Shown: positions 24,446-37,034, counted from the stretch's first letter. The stretch is DNA of 64,000 nucleotides from Rhizophagus irregularis (GCF_026210795.1 NC_089444.1:4764501-4828500), one strand, 5' to 3'. Notes: a model not told the origin generated them from the letters alone. Numbers and translations are program-made.

Positions 24446-24535
24446 AGATGCTCCTGGTTACGACGAATCTAACGAACCATATTTTACCCTTTTATGATCA
24501 CTGGATGGGCGAGATATTGTAGATCTGTCCGAATA
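24446..24535. repeat. Tc1/mariner-type end, second copy
   Basis: This is the reverse-oriented relative of 20594-20720, ending in CTGTCCGAATACTTTTAATAG. It is a solitary end without transposase. Confidence 0.5.
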
Positions 24536-24819
24536 CTTTTAATAGTAGCTTCGATCGACATTTCACGTGGAAAAGAGTGATGATTAAATAATGATCGGGT
24601 GTGCTACTATTAATGAATAATAAATTCAGCGGCGTAATTTACTGTGTTTAGCTTTTCCGTTTTCTTTTTTAAACGAAGGGTGATCCCTTTGTCTATTAAC
24701 TTATTTTAGTTAGTTTTTCTTTACTATAGTCATTCTACACAAAGTTAGTCCTTTGAAGAATATGAAAAATGAATGAATAATAAATGATTTACACTATAAT
24801 TTTTTTTTTAACTTTCGAA

Positions 24820-26384
24820 ATGTCAAATAATCACATTCCTACAATTTTAATTATTGGTGCAGGGCTTGGTGGATTATTACTTTATCATGGAATTCAAAAA
24901 CACTTAAATAAAAATGTGAAAAAATTTAACGTAGTAATATTTGAGCGAGATATTGGACCACAAGGTATATTATTAATATTATTTCAATTATTTTTACTTG
25001 ATAATTAAAAAATATTTTTTTTTTTTGATCAGATCGGTGGCAAGGGTATAATATTGGAATAAATTCTTATGGAATGATGTCTTTAATTTCTTGTCTTCCA
25101 GAGACACTTGTTACTCGTCTTCCAGAAGTTATACCAAATCCAATACATGAAAAAGAATATCCTGGTGTATTACATTGTGATCATAAAGGAACAGAATTAT
25201 TCAGAACACCTCCAACACACTTTAAATCTTTATTTGAACTAACATCCATTCGTTCACTTTCACTTATTTCTTATCGGAATAGATTAAGAGATTTGATGTT
25301 GGAAGGCGTAAATATACAGTGGGGAAAGAAATGTATTGGATACGATGAATTTGATGATGAAGTTTGGGCTATTTTTCAAGATGGAACGAGAGTAAGGGGG
25401 GATATCCTGATCGGATGCGATGGAATTAATTCTTCAAGTATTTTATTTATTTATTTATAAAAAAAGGAAAAAAAATTTATTTAGCATTAACAATTTTTTC
25501 TTTCTTTCTTTCTTTTTATAGTACGAAAACAAAGATTACCACATTTACAATTATTTGATTATGGAATTACACAGATACTTATAGATGTCACCCCAAATAA
25601 GAAACTTATGGATCGTATTATTGCGCTGAATGGAAATTTTCTATGTCAAAAAACTTTTGGTCAAGATGGAGACACAACATTTTCTTTAATGCGGTTAATT
25701 CCAATTGAAAATGATATAACAGAAAATACACCAGATGATCAGATACATTATCGAATAACCCTTTGTTATACTTACTATACGTACTGGGATACGAGAAATA
25801 AGAATATTAATGTAGATGACAATAATCCTCAATCAGTAATTGATCATATCAAAACATTGATCAAACAGCATAGGGAACCTTGTGAGTTAACAGAAATTTT
25901 GTTGGAATTGGTTTCAATTGCACCAGCTTCGCCACCAAAAAAATATGAAAAACCATTTTATAGAACTTATAATCCTCCAAGGAGAAGACCAGTACAAGAT
26001 ATTAATCCAATGTCTGTTGAAGCTTGGGAATCTACGAGGGTCACCTTATTGGGCGATGCAATACACGCCATGAATCCTTTCTTAGGTTATGGTATATAAC
26101 TAATTTATGTAATTGATTTTATTCGATTTGATATTATTTTATTTATATATTTTTTTAAATCAGGTGCAAATAATGCTTTACAAGATGCTGAATCGCTTGT
26201 AAAGTGTCTTTCAAATTATGAAAAAGATGGATATAAAAATTGTATACGAGAATATGAAAATGAAATGAGAGTACGATCATCAAGAGATGTATTAGAATCA
26301 AGAGAAAACTGTTTAACTCAAAATTTACCTAAAAGCAAATATGGATACTTATTTAATGATATTTATTTATCAGGAAAACTTTAA
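24820..26384 (+). CDS. FAD-dependent monooxygenase
   Basis: Four exons: 24820-24964, 25033-25437, 25522-26091, 26164-26384, with introns of 68, 84 and 72 nt, all GT-AG. The product is 446 aa. The start at 24820 (MSNNHIPTILIIGAGLGG) parallels the start of the paralogue at 18192-19751; an in-frame ATG at 24784 would add a hydrophobic leader. Motifs: GAGLGGLLLYHG near residue 14, DRWQGYN after the first splice, GCDGINS near 180, VTLLGDAIHAMNPFLGYG near 365. The first two introns interrupt the same codons as in the paralogue; the third is extra. After the GD motif the protein is shorter and lacks the hydrophobic tail. Substrate unknown; flavin hydroxylase role inferred from family. Confidence 0.9.
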
Positions 26385-26580
26385 TTTGAATAAATAAATA
26401 ATTTATCAAAGACTTTTATAGAGAAATACAATGTAGTATAGACGTCATCATAATTAAAAATTGAGTATTTATTCGAATAGGTTGTAAAATTGTAAGTTTT
26501 ATTTAAACGGATTAGCATCCGGATTCACTATATTCTTTAAATATTATAAATTTAAATGAAATATTTCCTATACTACTTAA

Positions 26581-26721
26581 GGTTATACATCGCAATTATC
26601 TGTTCATCCAACTGGAAAATTTCATGAACAGAAGGAAATAATTTTTAACGTAAATATTTCAGAAAATGTGAATACAGAAATATATAATGATTGGATTAAA
26701 CGTGTCACGTTGGCATACTAA
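26581..26721 (+). pseudogene. Short coding remnant
   Basis: An open stretch reads GYTSQLSVHPTGKF, then a segment through ISENVNTEIYND and WIKRVTLAY to a stop. Its amino-acid texture is that of real coding sequence, but it starts right after a stop, has no ATG and is only 46 codons. It may be the last exon of a lost gene. Family not recognised. Confidence 0.35.
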
Positions 26722-26787
26722 TTTGCCTAAGTTTTATTATTATATTTTTCTAAAAGAAATAAAGAAAGTATATGTAAAAGATTAATA

Positions 26788-26800
26788 TTAATACATTATG

Positions 26801-26834
<34 letters not shown>

Positions 26835-27794
26835 AAGATAAAGAAAAGGGATTCCGCTGATTCCGCTGATTCCGCTTATGATAATTAAAAGAATAATATT
26901 CAAGAATTTTAACATAAAAATTATTATCAAAAATATCCTTAAATGGTTTAATTTTTCTATAGAATTCTGAAGGAGTAATTTCTTCAAAATTAATGTATGG
27001 AATGAATGGTTGAAGAAAATTACCAATTATTTCTATTTCACTAGGTGTCCAATTTGATGCGTCAGATAATAGTTCAGATGATTGTGCAATACACCATTCC
27101 ATAAGCTTATCCCAAATTTCAATTGGTCTTAAAGAATGATCATTTTTTTCAAGTAAATAAAGAAGAGTATCTTCTTTAATATTAATGAAATCACTTGCTT
27201 TAAAGATTAACGAAGGATCTCTTCGAATGGTCTTTTTATAGAATCGGGATAATTCTTTAAATTGAGAAAATTTTGTTGTAATATCCTGAATTAAAACCAG
27301 ATTTTGTTCTAATAATCTTTTGTTTTCAAGGAAATATTTCTCAATAAAATTGCATAGATCACCAAGACACAGTTCATCAGCAGCAATTAAAAGTTTAACA
27401 TTTGTTTTGATATTATTCATGGAAAGGTCAATATTACTGCTATATATATAACTAAAAAAAATTTGAATAAAATTTATGTTAATTTTTTATACTGTATATA
27501 TCATATAAATGTAGGTAACATAATAAATAATTTTTCTTACTTAATAAGTATGTTAAATATTTTAACTGAAATATTTGGTTTTTTCAACTTAATAATATTA
27601 TTTTCTTTTTTTATCCAACAGTTTGATAGTGCAGCACGAAAATAAGGAGAACGGATTTTCAATATCAAAGAATGTACTTTAAAAGTTTCTGTATAAGGGT
27701 ATTCACCAACTAAGATTTCAGTATCATAAAATTCTGTAGATTCAAGAATATCATTATATTCCTTGTGTAATACGTTCGACAACTTTGATGACAT
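26788..27794 (-). CDS. BTB-BACK domain protein lacking TLDc
   Basis: Two exons: 27794-27541 and 27451-26788, intron 89 nt (GT-AG). The product is 305 aa. The start MSSKLSNVL (27794) is chosen over 27803 because exon 1 then has 254 nt as in the gene at 21931. BTB: YDTEILVGE, FKVHSLILKIRSPYFRAALS. BACK: LLIAADELCLGDLCNFIE, then WDKLMEWCIAQ. Where paralogues continue into a TLDc domain, this one ends after EYYSFNYHKRNQRNQ in a low-complexity tail of about eleven aspartates from a CAT microsatellite (26803-26835) and IMY. The repeat expansion may have replaced the original end. Cullin-3 adaptor role is a family inference. Confidence 0.88.
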
Positions 27795-27803
27795 TTTTAA
27801 CAA

Positions 27804-30800
27804 AAATTTACGAAAATTTACGAAAATATATAAAATTGAAAAATAAATTGTTTATTGTCTTTGTCTTTGGTCTGGTTGATTTATATATATTTTAGTTAGG
27901 TCGCACTAATGATGTAATGATCGGTGTTGTCACAAATTGTACTAGACTGTACCTAACATTTAACTTCATTGTAATCTCATTATGTCACCATATTTCCACT
28001 AAATTCCACCTACAACAAAATCCTAACAAAAAAGCATAAAACATAATTGGAAAAAAAAGTAGTAATAGCCAAAGTCCAGTTAAATCTTGTTTATCATGCC
28101 TGTAAACAAAGAATCAGCAATTAAATTTCACATTAGAATTATAAAATTATATTATACTCTCTGAATTAATTGTGATGAAATATAAGACAATCACATGACT
28201 GAAACATCTATAAATTATAAAAGTTAAAAGTTGAATTTTATATAAAAAATTGAGAATATTTACATTATCAGTTATTGGCTAGCCACCCTACAATATTAAT
28301 AAGAAAATTTACCAAATTAGAAATCTATATCAAAATAATAAGTAGAAGGTAAAGATTTAAAAACCCAAGGAAATATCCATATAAATATGCATCAATCTAA
28401 GGGAATCAATAAATTTCTCTTTTAATACGCAACTTTTGTGATTTTTTTTTTTTTGAAATTTACGTTTAAATAATTTTTATACAAAAAATAAATTTTTACG
28501 TGTCATAATTCAATTAATTTTGCAATTAATGTGTGTAGAATTTTTATGCTTTAATAATAAGATAAAAATAAGAAAAATTTTATTTTCACTTTTATTTACA
28601 GAACGTATTATCTTTATTAGAAATTTTTTTTCGTAATTTCACAAAAAATCACGAAATCACGTGGGGTAGTAAAGTGACGGGTAAATACCGTATACATAAT
28701 TACATATACTGTGCTATCCAAAGTATTAAACTATCTCGAATTTTTTTCGCGTCTTTGTCTTTCTTGTCCTGAAGACTTTAATGAAACTACAGTTTAAAGG
28801 ATGGGAAAATGATTTTGACCCCGAAGACTTCACCGAACGGTCGAGCATACCCTTGTATCAAAGTTCGTTTCATACGTTGTAGGAACTACAAATAAGAAGT
28901 GGAGGAAGGTCGCTTCTGCCATTAATAAAGATGAAATTCTTAAGGTGATGTAAGCTTGGTCGAAAGAAAATAGAAAAAAATCAGAAGTGGGAAAGTGGCG
29001 AGGAGATAGAGAGGGAGTTGGACGATGTCAAAACAACCACCTAAGCGACTTGACAACGCGTCGGGTTAGTTAGGGAGGCTATCTCCGGTGGACTCCATTT
29101 TAAGTTTGTGTGAAGGCCAAAGACAACCCGTCTTAGCGCCAAGAACGACGCGTTCGTTCACAACCTCTAATGACCTGCTTTCTGGGATGATGTGAAGATA
29201 TTTTGTAATAAGGTTGAGCTCGAAAAAATCGACGCAAGCACTTAATTGTCAGAGAAGAAGGTGGATCAAATTGAGGTATTTGTTGGTATAACTTGCACTA
29301 GGGTTTTTTGCTCATGCTAGAGTTACTGGTATGGCAATCAGTTTTTCGTTTGACGGCATCTTTCATTTCAATTAGGTGGAACAACAAATTCAAGCAACGA
29401 ATAATGCCTCAATTCAGCTGGATGTAATCCAAAACAAAGGAGTTATCTGAGGAGGCGTGGCCATGACCCACAAGTTGACGAGAAAACATCGAAAGAAGTG
29501 ATGACAAATAAAATATTACCTTGAATTTTCATAACAAGAATTTTTTATCATATCGACAGGATGAAAAATCAACAACGACAGTCAAAAGGAATGATGCTAT
29601 AGCTATCAGTACGTTGCAAACAAATTGTTTGTGCTACACATTCACTACGTTACTGACAGTCGTTTGAATTAACTCAGACTACTTTGAGAATGATTTGAAA
29701 GAAGTAGCACCTGTATCAAAAGATTGGTTACACAATTTGGTGAATCAAAAAATCCGCTTTGTGAATCAACTGGTATTGTTTTCGAAATGACTGCATAGCA
29801 ACAGACTTTTGTGATAAAACGTCTTTTATGTAGTGACCTTATGTTATCTGAAGAAGGTTTCGGGTAACTGATTTTTTGCAAAGAAAAAACAAATTGACGC
29901 AAATGCCCTAATGGACGAAACTTTATTATTGATTTTAATATTCATATCGAATCAGAAAATGCTAGAGAAGTGATGAATATGATGCTATCAAAGAGGAAGG
30001 GAATATGCGGATCCTAGGCCATTCACACGTTTAAGAAAAATATCTATAACTAATTTGTTTCTATAACTAATTACAAGATTTCCATCTATACTCTTTTATT
30101 ACATTAGATTTTCGAAATAAATTATCCCACCCATATCTACGAAATATTTGTTTATCTATATCGCAATCATCCGCACAGACTATGTAAAAGATTGAACTTC
30201 CCCGAGATTAAGTAATCTCGAACCTACAGTAACCTACAGTATAAATTCGGGGGACTGTAGTAAGTCTACAGTCATTTATTGGATCCTAAAATACCGTGAA
30301 ATGAGGCACGTAGAGTCGATTAGATTAGATAATATACTTTATTTCACTGCGCCTATTATACGCGTGATGATTAAAGATTTTCTCGGCGAAGATCAAATGC
30401 CGATATATAGCAAGAAAAGTAATATATCCGTGTTGTTTTGGAACGTCTATAGAGCCAGAAAATTGATTAGCGTCGGGATAAAACCAACATACCTTGTTAT
30501 CACTTTGCGGAATATACTCGTTTGTTTGAATGATAGATAATGTTGGTGATGTAAATAATAGTATAAAGTTTGATTATTTCGCTTGATTTTTCGTTTTACT
30601 TGCACAAAGCGGATAAAAGGATTCACTAACAGGGACATATATAATTCACAGGATCGATTTTGTTATACGCTTTTGGGAAAATTACGTTAATATGATCGCA
30701 TCAAGAGCCCATTTTTTAATAATACAGTAATAATACACATTATAACTAGTATTTACCTTAAAACGATTGAATTCTATAGTAAAGTTATATGTGTAACATT

Positions 30801-30997
30801 GAAAAATCCTGTTTTCCAAATATAAAACTTTCCTTATGCTAGCACCGATGATGTTAATGGACCGATTCAAAGTTTAAGAGTGAGTTATTTTTTATTAAAA
30901 TTAATTTAAAATTAAATTTTATAACATACTAATTAAATCTATAAATTAGCCGGATATTATGAACCAAATGCGTTGTTTTACAGTAAAATTCGAAATA
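27804..30997. other. Gene-poor stretch with decayed sequence
   Basis: From 28740 to 30000 the base composition is more balanced than the flanks, suggesting decayed coding or element sequence. No frame stays open and I cannot name a family. Around 30190-30275 there is a small foldback (CTTCCCCGA...TTCGGGGGA; CTACAGT...ACTGTAG). The 79-aa ORF at 30301-30540 has no family resemblance. Confidence 0.35.
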
Positions 30998-30999
30998 TA

Positions 31000-31189
31000 G
31001 TGGACACAAGAAAATTTTTAGGGTACTCGGGTTACTCGGCTAGTCACTTTAATTATATACAATTATACTTTATTATAGTTATACTACGCCATAATATATA
31101 TATATACTGTACATATGCCACGTGTTAGATATCTTTTCTAATAACCCGACTAGCCGAGTAACCGAACAATCCCGACAACAAGTATCCAC
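31000..31189. mobile_element. 190-bp Tc1/mariner-type MITE
   Basis: Imperfect inverted ends of about 48 bp (GTGGACAC... left, GTATCCAC right, with a shared block GGTTACTCGGCTAGTC) are flanked by TA (30998-30999, 31190-31191). No ORF. Confidence 0.75.
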
Positions 31190-31190
31190 T

Positions 31191-32407
31191 ATTTTGCTGT
31201 AATCGCAAATATCCTAAACCTTAATTGATTTGTTTATAACAACTAATATTCTTACGCCCGTAAATTCTTATCCATTACAAACTGCTAATTATATTCAAGA
31301 AGTCCTTGTTCCTGAAACAGCAATGAGATTATATTTGAAGACATTGATGGTAATAGTTCTTTGGAATACAATGATAGAAAGTAGTGATTTTGGTGATTAT
31401 GCTGCATATTGTGATGATTATTAAAAGAATGATTATTTTGCTAACGTATAATTAGATAATAAAAATCGAAAAATTAATAAATGAAGAAAAGATTTTTTTA
31501 TTTGATACATGATTCAAAAAACTTAAATATTTCGTGCATCACGTGTACGATAGACGCTTATCAAGACTTTCGTATTCATAAATTCTTCATGACTTCACCT
31601 AATAGTACGATTCAACCAGAAGTAACAACCTGAATACTGCACTAGAAGCAAATCCCATTCCTGACGGCATGAATCCTCCTAACAACGAAATCCAGGAAAA
31701 TAATGATTAATTATAATTATTAAACTTCTTTTTTATCGAGATGCCAGGACGCAATGTGCACCCTCATACACTGTTACGTTTGACAGTGGAATTTAGTTAG
31801 GATTTAATTATCATAATGTGTTGTTTTAATTTTACCGCTTATTATAAGGACAGAATTTTATCTCAAAAAACATTATTTACCACATTATATAACACATCAT
31901 GCATTTTTGTGCGAATGCACAGGAAAAAAACAACAAATTAATGCTAAATAATATAAAATAATCTCTTTATATTATAATTGTATAAAAAGATTCACGTTTT
32001 GATGCTTTCACATTTTTACACTTTCATTCTTCTGTTTTAAGATCTTTTTTATAATAGTTAAAGAAATTTTTATTTGTAAATAAATATTTTGCGTGTTTTT
32101 TTGTCTATATGAAGTTTCATAAGGAATCGAGGATTTTTTTTCTCTATTTTAATACAAGAAGGCGATAAAAAATTTTTTTAACATTGAACAGATCTTATGT
32201 GATTAGTAATTTTTACGGTCACTTTCAAAATAAACAAACAAAATTTTTACAAACAAAAAAATTTAAAAATCTACGAGATCCAGCCTCAAAAATTTTTTTT
32301 CATTTTTAAATACACTGAAAAAAAATGTAAAAAACGAGTTACTTTCAGAAATTCAAAAACAGGAACAAATAATAAGAAATTGAAAATATAATGTACTTTA
32401 TATAGTT
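31191..32407. other. Stretch with coding-like relic near 31290
   Basis: At 31285-31425 (plus) the reading YIQEVLVPETAMR, then in another frame EDIDGNSSLEY and DFGDYAAYCDDY, looks like the end of a formerly coding region with one frame change. I recall similar YIQEVLVPE ends in Rhizophagus proteins but cannot name the family. Otherwise nothing is seen. Confidence 0.35.
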
Positions 32408-32536
32408 TTAATGACCCACACCACAACTTGGTCCTTCATCATCAATGCAATCATCTCTTTTTTCAATAGTTGTAGGAGCTGATTGGGAAATAACGGCAAG
32501 TGACAAGAGGATTGCGAGAAGAAAATTTAATTTCAT
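32408..32536 (-). CDS. Small secreted peptide precursor, 42 aa
   Basis: ATG at 32536, stop at 32408, single exon. Residues 1-20 (MKLNFLLAILLSLAVISQSA) form a textbook signal peptide. Next comes PTTIEKR, with a KR dibasic site at 26-27 of the Kex2 type, then a 15-residue acidic tail DDCIDDEGPSCGVGH with two cysteines. The layout is that of a fungal processed peptide (pheromone- or effector-like). A TATA-like element TATATAAAAC lies about 75 bp upstream on the same strand (32606-32615). No related sequence is seen in the window. The role is unknown; signalling or effector function is inference only. Confidence 0.7.
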   Translation of the reverse strand: MKLNFLLAILLSLAVISQSAPTTIEKRDDCIDDEGPSCGVGH

Positions 32537-32605
32537 GATGTCTTAAGGAAGAAGGAAGTGTTTTATGGTATGGGATTTTGAAAGTTGTTCAAGTAAAGAT
32601 TGAAA

Positions 32606-32615
32606 GTTTTATATA
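32606..32615 (-). promoter_or_regulatory. TATA-like element of peptide gene
   Basis: TATATAAAAC on the minus strand, about 70-80 bp upstream of the 42-aa peptide start codon. In an AT-rich genome such a match has limited weight. Confidence 0.4.
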
Positions 32616-33294
32616 GATTTTAAAATGTATCTATTTTTTTATTTTTTTGAGAATGAAGATGGAAATGCGATAAAATCCGAGAATATTTATATTGTCGAAT
32701 TGAGTGATCTAATGATCATTGGGAAATTTTTCTACTGCCACAATTAAATATTTCCGATAATTAATATTATTGTATATGTCCTATGTAAGCTGTTATTGAT
32801 CACTTTATAATAATAGTCTACTTCGATCCAAAAACTAAAAAATCAACCAAATTTTGCGATTTCAATTTTGAGATGATCAACCAAATTAACTATATTGTTG
32901 TGTCGGGAATTTGAGATGATGATTGATTGATCAAGCGTTAATCGGTTAATTAACTAATTAATGTTGTGTCGGAATGGCAAATTAATTAATTGATTAGATT
33001 ATCATATTACAGTATCAATATTGATTGCAGCTATTGATTAATCTTGGATATATGCAAATTTCTACTAATAACCCATATTTTTTTTTATCTTTGTATATGA
33101 ATAATACATTATTTTTTTTTATTTTTTTAATGAATACATATTTTTTACATCAATGAAAATTAAACAAATTTTTAAAAATTCAACTGTGACACAAATGTTT
33201 TATCAAATTTTAAAACTTACCTATCAAATGTCTGTCTATAAGTTTTACTAAAATAGATTTAGAAGGTCATATAAAGATTAGACATTGGTCTTTC
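32616..33294. other. Intergenic stretch
   Basis: AT-rich with GATTGATCAA-like phrases. No gene. Confidence 0.4.
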
Positions 33295-33296
33295 TA

Positions 33297-33735
33297 TGGT
33301 GGTCGTCACCTATAAACAACAATATTAATAATAATCCGAAATTTAAAATTTTATTTATTTATATTGTGTAACTTATTTTTAAAGTACTTTGCTAAAATAT
33401 AATAATTGCTGTGTGAGCGACAAAATTTTTTTTTGCTATATTACATGGAATTCTTGTGGATTTCCATGGAATTTTGTAAAATCCATAAAAATTACATAAA
33501 AACTAGTCCGAAATTTTATGTTTTTATTATGGCTACTTATTAAAATTATCTAACTTTAACCCATAATATTAATTAAAATTCTTATTAAATTCTATAAAAT
33601 AACCCGATAGAAATGTTCAGTACATGTTGTTCTATCATTTTATCAGTTTAGTTTTTTCTTTTTACTATTCAATTTACAATTTATAAAAATTTGAAGTCAC
33701 ATGATATTAGTGTGGTTTATAGGTGACGGCCACCA
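33297..33735. mobile_element. 439-bp non-autonomous Tc1/mariner-type element
   Basis: Inverted ends TGGTGGTCGTCACCTATAAA (left; right copy has one change) are flanked by TA (33295-33296, 33736-33737). The flanks TTTC and GAAA also pair, so the end may extend outward by a few bases. No transposase ORF inside. Confidence 0.75.
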
Positions 33736-33737
33736 TA

Positions 33738-35104
33738 GAAAAAAAATAATGATCTGCACCCTGAAATTTTTGCACATAAAGGGCCCAAAATTAGCTGACC
33801 AAGAAAATACACAAATTCTATTTAGTTCTGAATTGTCTGATTGGACCTATAAAATTTTATCATTTCTGTAAAAACTCCATAAAAATGAGCCTTTCATGTA
33901 TCCATTCACAGAAAATGTAAATAATTTGATAAATTCCATGATATAAGGTTATTAATTCTGGAAATATGAGCTTTTTGTGAAAAAAAGATGGAATAAAAAA
34001 CAGATCGACTTCTTATGAGGGGATTAAATAATTAAAATATCTCACCAATGTCTTGAAGGGAGGGAGCATTGGTGTATACTTAAATATCCATAGAATAATC
34101 AAATTTCTTAAAACTGGACAAGACCGTCACCATCTTTAGTAATATGTAATTTACTGTAATGTAAAAATGATAATTTTATACAGAGTATCCACTATAGTAC
34201 TATTTCATGGATTTGGTATGTAATTAGTGATCTAATAATCTGCTTTTTTTTATTTTTTATTTATTGCGTATAAATAATAAATAATATTTTTCATGTAAAA
34301 TTTATGATTTATGTGGATAATAAATTTTAATTAATTTTAATAAATTTTTATGTTTCAATTTTGTTATAATCTGGTGAAATATCCTTCAGAGAATCAGTGA
34401 AATATCCTTTTGGTGAAATAGCAAAATGGGTTTCAGTGAAATGGATTTTGGCAAAATGTACCATAACCCTCCTATGGTGCCATTACGTACTGTATTCAAT
34501 CAGGTATATTATTCAAGCTCCTGGTTACAAGCGGACAAAGTTAGGTAGGTTTGTTTTTGATTTGAATATGTAGTATGAAATATGAATGTGATGGATCCTA
34601 TTGGTTAGAATTTATAAAATTGGATGCTTGCGAATAGGTATATGACAGAAGATTATAAAAGATTTATCTCTAACTGTAATGAAGTACTGTTCTAAAAAGC
34701 TCAGGAATAGATTGGTCAAATTTAACCAAAAATAAAGATGAAATACATAGTGAAATTTGATATAATAGAACTATTCGTTCCAGTAAAAATATCTGGTATA
34801 TCAAAATTTCTGATATATCAAAAAATTTTGATATATAAATCACGTGAAATTTCATTATATCAAGTTTTTATTTGTACAATATGTACAATGAATACTTGAA
34901 AATTTAGATTAGATTCTTTTTTTTTTAATAGTAATATGTTTTTATTAATTATCTTAAATCAAAGAAATTACATAATTAAATAAAAAAAAAATATTTAGAG
35001 TGTAAGAAAAATTAAATTTTCTTATTCCCTATAACTAAGTTTATCCTATTATCCTATTTTAATAATAAACTATTCTAACTATTCTAAATATTCTAAACTA
35101 AATT
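33738..35104. repeat. Spacer with dispersed repeat 33870-33960
   Basis: Contains the relative of the repeat at 5520-5600. At 34375-34460 the phrases GTGAAATATCC, GTGAAATAGC and GTGAAATGG recur at short spacing. No gene is supported. Confidence 0.4.
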
Positions 35105-35106
35105 AT

Positions 35107-35262
35107 TGTCCGGAGCGAAGCGAAGGACAATATATGTCTACGCACTATGAAAAAAAAATCGATCACGTGAGTTTATCTGTCCGCCACGTGATCGTCACCC
35201 AATGAAATCGGCAAATTTTAGTTTTTCGTTCCGGACTTACAACGGTTCCCGTTTCCTAGTGT
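35107..35262. repeat. GTCCGGAGCGAAG repeat, possible Helitron-like end
   Basis: Starts TTGTCCGGAGCGAAGCGAAG and contains inverted GTTCCGGAC near 35232. It finishes with CAACGGTTCCCGTTTCCTAG followed by T. Related pieces lie at 8131 and at 11255-11295. A CTAG-T finish after a GC-rich part is reminiscent of Helitron 3' ends, but no clear 3' hairpin or 5' TC start was established. Confidence 0.4.
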
Positions 35263-35284
35263 AATAATATTTAAGATGTGCTAA

Positions 35285-36060
35285 TTAATTTAAGTATAAT
35301 ATTAAATACCATTTTCTATTTATATTATTTCCTTTTGTTATTTTCCCTTTCATTTTATCCAACGATACTAAACTAATAATTTTATATTTATTTTTTTCTA
35401 ATTTTTTTATATTATTTTCTGTTTTTTGTTTTTTAATTTTACTATTATTTGCATCATTATTACCTTTTTTTTCATTAATTGCTTCTTTTAAATTTTCTTT
35501 AGTTCTCTTTTTTTTTAGTATCCTTTTCTCCAAACTTTCTCTCTTTCTAATTCTACTATGTCTTCACATCTTTTAATCCAGATTCTTCTTTTTATCTCTT
35601 CATATATAAAGTTCCATAATTTTTTAACAACCCCTTTGCTTTCTTTTTTATTAGATAATTGGTTAATAAAATTTATGTTGTAAATGGCTCTTACAATTTC
35701 TCACATTCTATTCATTTCTTTCAGAATTACTGATGGTTATTCAATAATTCTTATAAAATCAAAATTAATTTTTCTTAATAATTAATTTTGATTCAAAATT
35801 ATATATTGATTTTTTATGATTATATCTATATCCGTTTCATTACTTTTGCATCTCTATATATGATCCTAATCTTTTATCAATCCTTTATCATATCTTTTGC
35901 AAAGTTCATTAGTAATTCCTTCAATTTTTCTTTTGAATAAAATCTTATATGTGGGTAGTTCTTTTAACAAATTCTTTATTTTATATGATTTATCTCTGAC
36001 ATCTTTGTTATTGCAATTTGCAATTTTAGATTAAATTCTTTATCAAGTTATACTATAAAT
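35285..36060 (-). mobile_element. LINE ORF2 C-terminal remnant
   Basis: On the minus strand, pieces read LLKELPTYKILFKRKIEGI, ELCKRYDKGLIKD, then GVVKKLWNFIYEEIKRRIWI, KRCEDIVELERE, and a lysine/asparagine-rich tail. These match in style the end of non-LTR retrotransposon ORF2 proteins (zinc-knuckle region followed by a KRIW helix). Several stops and frame changes interrupt it. The upstream part is cut off by or near the Tc1-type element starting at 36113. Confidence 0.55.
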
Positions 36061-36112
36061 TTAGTTGTATGATTAGTTGTGTTCAAATAGTACAATCTTT
36101 TTTATTATGTAC

Positions 36113-37032
36113 AGTGTGTTGCAAAAAAAACCAGAAAACTGTTCACGTGATAAAAATGCATGTTATACGCCCAAAATAAATTCAATTTACATTATGTAAA
36201 TTATATAATAAATCTGAGACCCAAGGCTACATTTTGATATCTTTTGAAGTTATAAACACTTCATTATCTTTTGAAAAAATCAGCAATAATTATTTATTTC
36301 AAATTAAAAAATATAACAGAAAATTAAATTACATTTATAAAACATTGGTGGATTAGATTTAATTTAAAATACTCAAATATTATTAAGAATAATGCCAAAA
36401 AATAAATATCAAAAAATTTGCAGTAAATAAACCTTTATGATAAAATGATGAGAGTTTTATTCATTAAGTTATCACAATTTCGGTATATAGTAAAAAATGC
36501 TAATAAATGGTTCAAATTACAAAAATGCGTGTAGTTTACTTAAAACAAAACCAATTTTTATCATTTAAAATGCAAAATAAACTTGAATATTGGGGCTACG
36601 TTTTGACATTATTTAGGGCTCTAGTACATTTTTACTTTTTGAGAAAATTAACTACAAATGTTGATTTTAAAGAAAAATTTGACATGAAATTCTTAAATTA
36701 AAAAATGGATGCAAATTCACTAGAAATTTCTCAAATTTTATCAAGATAAATGGGAAAATTGCGAATAAAAAAAAATTTTTTTAATATTATTTAGTATTAT
36801 GCAAAAAAAATATAAATTTGCTCTAAAATAGTTATAAAAAATTTTTAAATAAGAAAAATATAATTATAAGCTTAATTATAGAAAAATTACTAAAATAAAT
36901 TCCATATTAATTTATTATTGATAAAATCTATGGGTTTCCATCTTTCAAATAAGCTATTTTACGTACAATTTGGTGAGATCATCATGGTGTTATGACTGAT
37001 TTTTTAATTCCGGTTTTTTTTGCAACACACTG
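36113..37032. mobile_element. 920-bp Tc1/mariner element without intact transposase
   Basis: Near-identical inverted ends CAGTGTGTTGCAAAAAAAAC (about 26 bp) are flanked by TA (36111-36112, 37033-37034). These ends are of the classic Tc1/mariner type. The 64-aa ORF at 36507-36701 is not recognisable as transposase, so the copy is non-autonomous or decayed. Confidence 0.88.
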
Positions 37033-37034
37033 TA

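Noticed and set aside
28740-30000. Decayed gene or transposon of balanced composition
   Set aside because: No frame long enough and no motif clear enough to name; left as an unexplained stretch.
30301-30540. 79-aa ORF
   Set aside because: No recognisable family, splice context or composition bias; likely chance.
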